From positions 124,001-188,000 of the forward strand of contig JACJYP010000008.1 in the NCBI GenBank assembly GCA_020636045.1: a stretch of DNA of 64,000 nucleotides, written 5' to 3'. Under the pieces are notes generated by a model. That model searched no databases. It saw nothing but the letters and a program-made list of their open reading frames with translations, and was not told the DNA's origin. Made by a program: the position numbers and the translations under genes. Position 1 is the stretch's first letter. Each line of letters opens with the position of its first letter. This stretch comes from Lewinellaceae bacterium. Lineage in GTDB: Bacteria; Bacteroidota; Bacteroidia; Chitinophagales; Saprospiraceae. Of the stretch, positions 58,547-64,000 are shown one piece after another.

Positions 58547-59455
58547 TTACATCTTGATGCCGCGCAGGGCGCTCACAAAGGCGCCATCGGGCGTAGAAAC
58601 TTTAATGTGGTAAACACCGGGCGTAAGATTACCGGAGTTCAATACCGCAGTACCTGCTTCTGCAGGCCATTGCTGCACCATTACCTGGCAACCCCGGGTA
58701 TCGAAAACGGTGATATTCAGCGCCGTTTCAAATTCCTGCCGTACCAGGACAAACTGATCTCTGAAAGGATTCGGAGCGAGCAAAATAGCGGCTTGCTCGT
58801 CCGTCCCTCTGTCGTTTGCTTGGTCGCTGTACACAGCAGGTTTTTGAAAACCTTGTATCACGGTGACATTGAAAACACAATAGGAAACATTTCCGGCAGC
58901 GTCCACTGCTTTATATATGATCTGATGGACTCCGGGACTGAGTTCCGTATTGCAGGGCGTCTTGGTTTTTACTGTGACCTCGCCGCAGTTGTCTTCAACA
59001 ATCGGCGTACTCCACAATCCCGGAGCGGTCAGGTCGTTGCCTGTGTACAGCGTAATGTCCGGGGGACAGTAGGTAAACATCGGTGGCGTATTGTCCTGCT
59101 CTACGTGGATCGTGATCGTGCAGCCTGCCTTTGATTTTTTTCCTGTTGCCATATCTACCGCCGTAGCAGTGTAGGAAACGGTATAGATTCCCGGCGATGC
59201 TACCAGCGTGCCGGGCGCCGGACCGCTGACCTGCTGAATATTAAAGTTCGTACAACCGCCATAGGTGGCAGCCACGGGCATAGGCCAGTCAATGGCTTCG
59301 TATCCGGAGTCATCGCAGTCGGTGATGGTAATATCGCCCGGACAATAGGAGAAATACACATAGCATTGTGCCTTCAGTGTTCCGGAGCCCGACAGCCAGC
59401 CAAGCAGGCATATACTGAGTGGGCGGGCAAGCCGGATAAAACGTATATATTTCAT
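58547..59455 (-). CDS. Secreted HYR-domain protein, T9SS cargo
   Basis: 302 residues from the ATG at 59455, which gives a signal peptide (RFIRLARPLSICLLGWLSGSGTLKAQ). One or two HYR (hyalin-repeat) domains follow, marked by DNTPPMFTYCPPDITLYTGNDL and VKTKTPCNTELSPGVHQIIYKAVDAAGN. The tail is a T9SS type A sorting domain (LAPNPFRDQFVLVRQEF, DTRGCQVMVQQW, TPGVYHIKVSTPDG). It is the last of three co-oriented secreted-protein genes. Confidence 0.8.
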   Translation of the reverse strand: MKYIRFIRLARPLSICLLGWLSGSGTLKAQCYVYFSYCPGDITITDCDDSGYEAIDWPMPVAATYGGCTNFNIQQVSGPAPGTLVASPGIYTVSYTATAVDMATGKKSKAGCTITIHVEQDNTPPMFTYCPPDITLYTGNDLTAPGLWSTPIVEDNCGEVTVKTKTPCNTELSPGVHQIIYKAVDAAGNVSYCVFNVTVIQGFQKPAVYSDQANDRGTDEQAAILLAPNPFRDQFVLVRQEFETALNITVFDTRGCQVMVQQWPAEAGTAVLNSGNLTPGVYHIKVSTPDGAFVSALRGIKM

Positions 59456-59499
59456 AATGAGATGTTTAGAAAGTGGATGGTTTATGTGTTTTACCGGAT

Positions 59500-61596
59500 T
59501 TAATAGCATGATTCATCGCAGTCATTTCCCAGGTACAGATATTTCACGACGTCGTAGCCGTTTTTAATCACCCGGTGGGTTGACATAATGCTGTGTGTAC
59601 GGGATCGGAAGCGTGAGCCAATGCTGATGTTCTTTTTGGCTTTTGTTTTGTTATACCTGACAATGCCGTCATCGACCGTGTGTGGCAGAACACAATTACA
59701 CTCGGGATCGGATTTGTAGATGGTGCCGTCGCAATGCGCCTCTATCTGATCGGCCTTGGTGCCTTTCCAGTAAGATATGCCGAACAGCGATTTGCGTTTT
59801 TTCAGCTTGGTTTTCAGCCTGATCTTGTGGTAAAGAAGCAGGTTGCGTTGCACCATCTTGTATTTCATACGGTAGTCGGTGCCGCTGACGGAAAACTCGT
59901 GATGCGCGCGTTCCGCATCGTTTTTCGCGCAGCACAAAAGTGAATCCACTGAAATAGACTGGTTGACAACACATCGTCCGCCAGTGTTGCAGTGCCCTTC
60001 AAAACTCAGGTTGTATACGCCGACTGAGCATGAACGGACAGTGATGAACGTGCGCAACCCATCGGCATCCGGTATATCCGACTCTGCCCAAACGACATCG
60101 AGTGAAGGTGTAAAGGTGAAAACGCCCGGCACAGTCGACCAGCATTTGATCTTCCCATCGGGACAGACGCGGTATTGCAGGTCCGGCCTGCAGGGGGCGA
60201 TCACAAGCGGTATGGTCGTCATACTCGTACAGGGATTCACGCCGCTGTCGATCATGGTTAGCGTGACGGTGTAATTGTTGGCAATAGCGCAGTTGGGTAC
60301 CGCATAGGTATGGGAAACCGACAGCATGTTTTCATTGGTGACCAGTGTATCGCCGTCGCCAAAATCCCAGATAAACGTGAGTGGACAGGTGCCGCCGGTG
60401 GAAATATTATTGAAATATACCTGCACATTCGACTGGCCTTCGCAGCCGGTACAAAGGAAATATCGATCCACCTCGGCGCCAGCATTGCAAGCGAACGATA
60501 CGACCACATCCTGCACAATGCTATGCATACAGCCGTAGATGTCCATGATCGTCATGGTGATCGTGTAGGTGCCAGGCGCTGTGAAATTGTGCTCTACATA
60601 GCCTCCGTAACTACAGTATGAAGGGAAAGTTGGTATTTGCGCGCAGGACCAGGTGACGCCCGTCACGACTGATGGGTCGGAAGCGCCATACGGCGTAAAC
60701 CGGTAAGTTGCACTGCAGGGGACCGGCACCACTTGCGTTGTAAACCCCGGTGTGAATCCCGGGATCACAATGATCTCATCCGTAGAGCAAGTTTCATTCA
60801 GATCCAGGTCATCTGCCTGCAGCGAAATGACGTAAGTACCCGGCACAGAAAGAATAACGGAGGTATTTTGGCTGGGGTTGATCGATGCGGATGACGGGCC
60901 CGACACAATGGCCCATTGGTATAACTCATAGCCGGGGTTCGCATTCAGACTGACGAGGTATTCATCGATGCCATAGCATTCGATCGAATAGTCAAAAAGG
61001 CAAATACCATTTTTCAAAAAGTCTTCGCAACCGTCTTCGTCCTCATCTTCTTCCCTGACGGCGAAGACAAACAGCCGTTCGTCGTTCAGGGAAGTCGTTG
61101 AGGTATACTGCGTCCAGTCTTCGTCTTCTTTGTACGAGCCGTCGCAAGCGATCTCGATCGTATGCCGGCAAACAACCTGGTCATTGGCATCATACCAATC
61201 AACCTGAAGATAGAACGGCGACGTTTCCGAATCGAGATAGATCAGAAACTCGTTGTCAATGGCATTGCCAAACGGCACGGCGCTGCTGTCGGCCGGAAAC
61301 CATTCTACATAATCGGGGAAATGATCCGATTGCGCCCACTCGTCGCCGTCGGCACAGCATATCCGGGTGTCGCAAATTGCCGATACGCGGACTTTTTTGA
61401 TATACTTGGTTTCGTAGAGATTAATAAACTGAAGGGAAAAGGCGCAGCAACCCTTGCCTTCCCCGCCTTCCTCCTCTGCCTTTGCAACAGACTCCGTGTC
61501 CCGGATGGATTGCGCCTCGACGGAAGGGCCGGCCAGAAGCAAACAGTGCCACAACACTACCAGCCATCCAGAGAAATGCATAACATGCTTTTTCAT
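59500..61596 (-). CDS. Secreted PKD-domain protein with a basic C-terminal domain instead of a T9SS signal
   Basis: 698 residues with a signal peptide (HFSGWLVVLWHCLLLAGPSVEAQ). The N-terminal ~200 residues are cysteine-bearing and unrecognised. One or two immunoglobulin/PKD-like domains follow (QNTSVILSVPGTYVISLQAD; FIWDFGDGDTLVTNENMLSVSHTY with the PKD WDFGDG motif). After CCAKNDAERAHHEF near residue 560 the last ~140 residues are basic and contain paired cysteines (CNC, CDESC-type ends) and no T9SS tail. The domain could be an enzymatic or toxin-like C-terminus, or a second adhesion module; nothing in the sequence decides this. The HYR gene starts 44 bases after it. Confidence 0.7.
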   Translation of the reverse strand: MKKHVMHFSGWLVVLWHCLLLAGPSVEAQSIRDTESVAKAEEEGGEGKGCCAFSLQFINLYETKYIKKVRVSAICDTRICCADGDEWAQSDHFPDYVEWFPADSSAVPFGNAIDNEFLIYLDSETSPFYLQVDWYDANDQVVCRHTIEIACDGSYKEDEDWTQYTSTTSLNDERLFVFAVREEDEDEDGCEDFLKNGICLFDYSIECYGIDEYLVSLNANPGYELYQWAIVSGPSSASINPSQNTSVILSVPGTYVISLQADDLDLNETCSTDEIIVIPGFTPGFTTQVVPVPCSATYRFTPYGASDPSVVTGVTWSCAQIPTFPSYCSYGGYVEHNFTAPGTYTITMTIMDIYGCMHSIVQDVVVSFACNAGAEVDRYFLCTGCEGQSNVQVYFNNISTGGTCPLTFIWDFGDGDTLVTNENMLSVSHTYAVPNCAIANNYTVTLTMIDSGVNPCTSMTTIPLVIAPCRPDLQYRVCPDGKIKCWSTVPGVFTFTPSLDVVWAESDIPDADGLRTFITVRSCSVGVYNLSFEGHCNTGGRCVVNQSISVDSLLCCAKNDAERAHHEFSVSGTDYRMKYKMVQRNLLLYHKIRLKTKLKKRKSLFGISYWKGTKADQIEAHCDGTIYKSDPECNCVLPHTVDDGIVRYNKTKAKKNISIGSRFRSRTHSIMSTHRVIKNGYDVVKYLYLGNDCDESCY

Positions 61597-61796
61597 AATG
61601 ATGATTTTTTTGTGAACGTTGTGGCAAAACTCAAGTCTGTTTCCGGGGATGTCCTGTCAGATTTTTCGGGAATTTTTCCCGCTATTTATGCTGATAAAGA
61701 CACGCAGCAAGCATAAACATTCCCTTCCCGGATCGTGCAGAAGCGACCCGAAAGCCTTGAAAATCAATAATATTAAAACTAGCGTACCCGGCCCTT

Positions 61797-62831
61797 TTAC
61801 TCTATTTTAAGCACCCGCTGAACCTCTACGGGCTCACCTTCGGCACCTACGACCAGCCAGAAAAAGCCCGGCTGAATGTCCGAGGTGTGAAGCACCGCCT
61901 GATTGGCATTTTGCACGTTTTTTTCAAGCACTTGCCGTCCTGCAGCATCCAGCAAACGAATGGTGGTCTTTTGGTTATTTCCCTTCACGTCGATATCGAC
62001 GACGAGCATTTCAGTAAATGGATTGGGATATACGCCGGTGGCTGAATGCGCTGCATTGCTATCCGATTTGTCTTGCGGTATACCGCAGAATGTGACGGAT
62101 TCAACCAACTCGCCCTGGATACAGAAAGTAGAGCCGTGGAAATAGATCCGCGAACTGTTGATTTCGTAAAACGGCAATATGGAAGAGAAGTCTCCGTGAA
62201 CATCATAACCCATTCCGCCGAAATCTGCAGGGCAGTTGCCAAGCGGGTTTACCATATCATTGCACAGGAAACTAAGATGCGTGCCATCCACCAGCTGGAT
62301 ATTATAAACCCTCGACGATTCAAGTGTGAAATACAACGACTGGCTGCTATTACAGATGCCTTCTGTAGTGGCAGGGGGATGACAACTACACATATCATTG
62401 TCACCATTAAGCATAACTACCTGATCATCAATAATTACGTATTTAAAGGTTCTATATCCGCATATGTATTTTCCCGTTTTTTTGCATTTATAACATACGC
62501 TGAACTTGTATGTCGTACCTACTGTAAGCCCGCTGACGAGTACCTGATTGGTTGGGATGACGGTGTCCAGCAATATGTTCAGGTTTTCATCGGTAAGTTT
62601 TACAAAGTAATTCGCAACTCCCGGCACTGCATCCCAGGAAATCACTGCTTTCCCGCCCTGTAGCATCTCCACTTTGATGTTGGTGATCGGCGGGCAACTG
62701 TTCTCATTTGCAGGATTGGCAGATGAGTCTGCCGACCATACAGGAGTAAGCATACCGTCGGAGGCAAAAGCCTGACATGCCAGAAAAAGCCATGCTGCCA
62801 TTGCAGCCAGGGCGACAATTCTGTTTTTCAT
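61797..62831 (-). CDS. Secreted fibronectin type III protein, T9SS cargo
   Basis: 344 residues with a signal peptide (RIVALAAMAAWLFLACQAFA). A fibronectin type III-like domain at about 48-130 (ISWDAVPGVANYFVKLTDE, VSGLTVGTTYKFSVCY) is followed by a cysteine-rich middle. The T9SS type A tail is at about 265-344 (YPNPFTEMLVVDIDV, DAAGRQVLEKNVQNANQ, QPGFFWLVVGAEG). It is the first gene of the three-gene secreted cluster, ~200 bases upstream of the PKD gene. Confidence 0.75.
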   Translation of the reverse strand: MKNRIVALAAMAAWLFLACQAFASDGMLTPVWSADSSANPANENSCPPITNIKVEMLQGGKAVISWDAVPGVANYFVKLTDENLNILLDTVIPTNQVLVSGLTVGTTYKFSVCYKCKKTGKYICGYRTFKYVIIDDQVVMLNGDNDMCSCHPPATTEGICNSSQSLYFTLESSRVYNIQLVDGTHLSFLCNDMVNPLGNCPADFGGMGYDVHGDFSSILPFYEINSSRIYFHGSTFCIQGELVESVTFCGIPQDKSDSNAAHSATGVYPNPFTEMLVVDIDVKGNNQKTTIRLLDAAGRQVLEKNVQNANQAVLHTSDIQPGFFWLVVGAEGEPVEVQRVLKIE

Positions 62832-63031
62832 CGTTAAAAGAAAGTTTGTAAAATGGACAGATCGGGTCGCGGATTGACCTATATACGCAGATTTACGCCA
62901 AAAACACGTCTAAAACCTGCAATTTTCGAAGAAGGAGAAAACCGGGACCCTGCGAAATTGGGAGGTGAAAATGAAAATAATGCCGAAAATCAACCTATTA
63001 GATTTTTCGCAGGTTTTTCCCGGCCTTATCC

Positions 63032-63039
63032 TATCTTTG
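63032..63039 (+). promoter_or_regulatory. -7 box (TATCTTTG) for the third paralog
   Basis: TATCTTTG lies 45 bases before the ATG at 63085. Confidence 0.5.
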
Positions 63040-63084
63040 AAAAAAAACTTAAATGGCGTCGCTTTCGCGCATCCCTTCCGAGTA

Positions 63085-64000
63085 ATGTTTGACAGCAAAT
63101 TATTGGAGACCATTCGCGCCATGACCCCTGATGAGATCTCAGATTTTTCGGATTCAGCATATTATCATGACAAACGAAACAGAAAAGAGATCTCCCTGCT
63201 GTTCAGGTATATCACCCTCGATCATCCTGCCTGCTCAAGGGCGGATCTGAAAAAAGAGCATACGCATCGACACCTTTTTGGCAGCAAGCCTTACGTAGAG
63301 AACCGGCTCAATCATGTCATGACCGCCTTATTGCGGCTGCTTGAGACCTACCTCGAACACCGTTTTTCAGGTGCAGGCGATGAAATGCGGCATCTGATGG
63401 CGCTGAACCGGTTCTATCAGGAACGCGGATTGCTGCATCGTTTCGAATTGACAACAAATCGGCTTGAAGAATTGCTGGCAGCAGCAAAACCGCAGAATGA
63501 GGATACGATCTGGCTGCGATTCCGGCTCGAATACCTGAAACATCTTCAGGTCGGCCAATACAACCCCAAAAGTGTGGATATGAATTTATTTCCTGTATTG
63601 GACAACCTTGAAAAGTACTATATCACGCAACGACTCCTCTTATCGGCGGGCCTGCTCGAGCAAAGCCGTTTTCACCGGCTTGACACATCCCGCACCTTGT
63701 CGATCTTCCGGCAATTGTCAGAAAACGGAGAATTCAAAACATATTCGGATACCGATCCGCTGATCGCCATACACTACAAACTGCTGCCGTTGCTGACCGA
63801 CGAAGCCGATCTGAACTATGTAAACGATTATCGGGAACTACTGAAATCCATGCGCCGGGATCTGGCGCCTCAGCATTTGAAAGCACTGCACACTTTTGTG
63901 AGAAACTATCTCGTACGCGCCTACAACCGTGGTAGCAGCGAGACATTATCGATCCTGTTTGACAATCTTAAAGAAGAGTACGAACAAGGCTTCCTGAAAG
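63085..64000 (+). CDS. Uncharacterised helical protein, paralog 3 of 3, cut by the window end
   Basis: An open frame from the ATG at 63085 runs without a stop to the end of the window (305 codons seen). The start FDSKLLETIRAMTPDEISDFSDSAYYHDKRNRKEISLLF aligns with the N-terminal pattern of the two other paralogs (a leading L..L, then a short SxxY/F block, then ELFP-like HLFGSKPYVENRLNHVMTALLRLLETYL). The visible part is helical with no signal peptide or membrane helix. The C-terminal WLxEKLxxL ending is beyond the window, so completeness cannot be judged. Confidence 0.65.
   Translation, partial: MFDSKLLETIRAMTPDEISDFSDSAYYHDKRNRKEISLLFRYITLDHPACSRADLKKEHTHRHLFGSKPYVENRLNHVMTALLRLLETYLEHRFSGAGDEMRHLMALNRFYQERGLLHRFELTTNRLEELLAAAKPQNEDTIWLRFRLEYLKHLQVGQYNPKSVDMNLFPVLDNLEKYYITQRLLLSAGLLEQSRFHRLDTSRTLSIFRQLSENGEFKTYSDTDPLIAIHYKLLPLLTDEADLNYVNDYRELLKSMRRDLAPQHLKALHTFVRNYLVRAYNRGSSETLSILFDNLKEEYEQGFLK

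Noticed and set aside
1..64000. Prophage, integrative element or polymorphic toxin locus
   Set aside because: No integrase, capsid, terminase, tail, transposase or toxin/immunity pair was recognised, and the three tRNA genes show no flanking attachment-site duplications.

Overview
The window comes from a member of the Bacteroidota, most likely Saprospiria-like. This is inferred from the protein families: many secreted proteins end in type IX secretion (T9SS) sorting domains or gliding-motility C-terminal domains, there are SprB-type repeats, promoters look like TTTG-N17/20-TAnnTTTG, and LptD and DnaA are of the Bacteroidota type. Base composition is moderately GC-rich. No phage, integrase, transposase or CRISPR array was recognised. 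Accessory DNA is limited to two copies of a ~160-bp MITE-like repeat, small hairpin repeats and one odd G/T-rich intergenic stretch.

Layout. 1-8.4 kb: tail of an alpha/beta hydrolase, a PLP-dependent decarboxylase, two tandem secreted M43-like metalloproteases, a Wzx-type flippase, a lipoprotein and an orphan hutI. 8.6-25.2 kb: a 1537-residue SprB-repeat adhesin, an uncharacterised secreted protein, the first of three paralogous helical proteins, a large cadherin/dockerin/cohesin-like secreted protein, a lone cytochrome oxidase subunit III, an EamA transporter, a BNR-repeat secreted protein and an FMN-dependent alpha-hydroxyacid oxidase. 25.3-31.9 kb: rlpA, an A-type Fe-S carrier, dnaA, an ECF sigma factor with a probable envelope-spanning partner, then tRNA-Ser(GCU) and tRNA-Pro(UGG). 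31.9-41.5 kb: an IgGFc-binding/CHU_C protein, a beta-helix/FG-GAP/UnbV protein, a LytS/LytTR two-component pair, a glycosyltransferase, tRNA-Arg(UCU) and ung. 41.5-47.5 kb: an envelope block (lptD divergent from an amidase and an MCE/MlaD protein) followed by an OsmC protein. 47.5-58.4 kb: the second paralog, an MBOAT acyltransferase, HMG-CoA lyase, rtcB with a 3' frameshift, rocD, small membrane proteins and a membrane-anchored LuxR protein. 58.5-64 kb: three co-oriented secreted proteins (HYR, PKD, fibronectin) and the third paralog, which runs off the window.

The dominant theme is extracellular biology. Nine proteins carry recognisable T9SS sorting signals, several with carbohydrate- or protein-binding folds, alongside envelope-building genes (lptD, amidase, MCE, rlpA, Wzx, MBOAT). 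The most specific observations are: a one-base frameshift that removes the canonical rtcB terminus and pushes its frame into the next gene; the MITE-like repeats; three copies of an unnamed helical protein family; an ECF sigma factor followed by a protein with one inner-membrane helix and a C-terminal barrel; and a PKD protein whose T9SS tail is replaced by a basic domain of unknown function.
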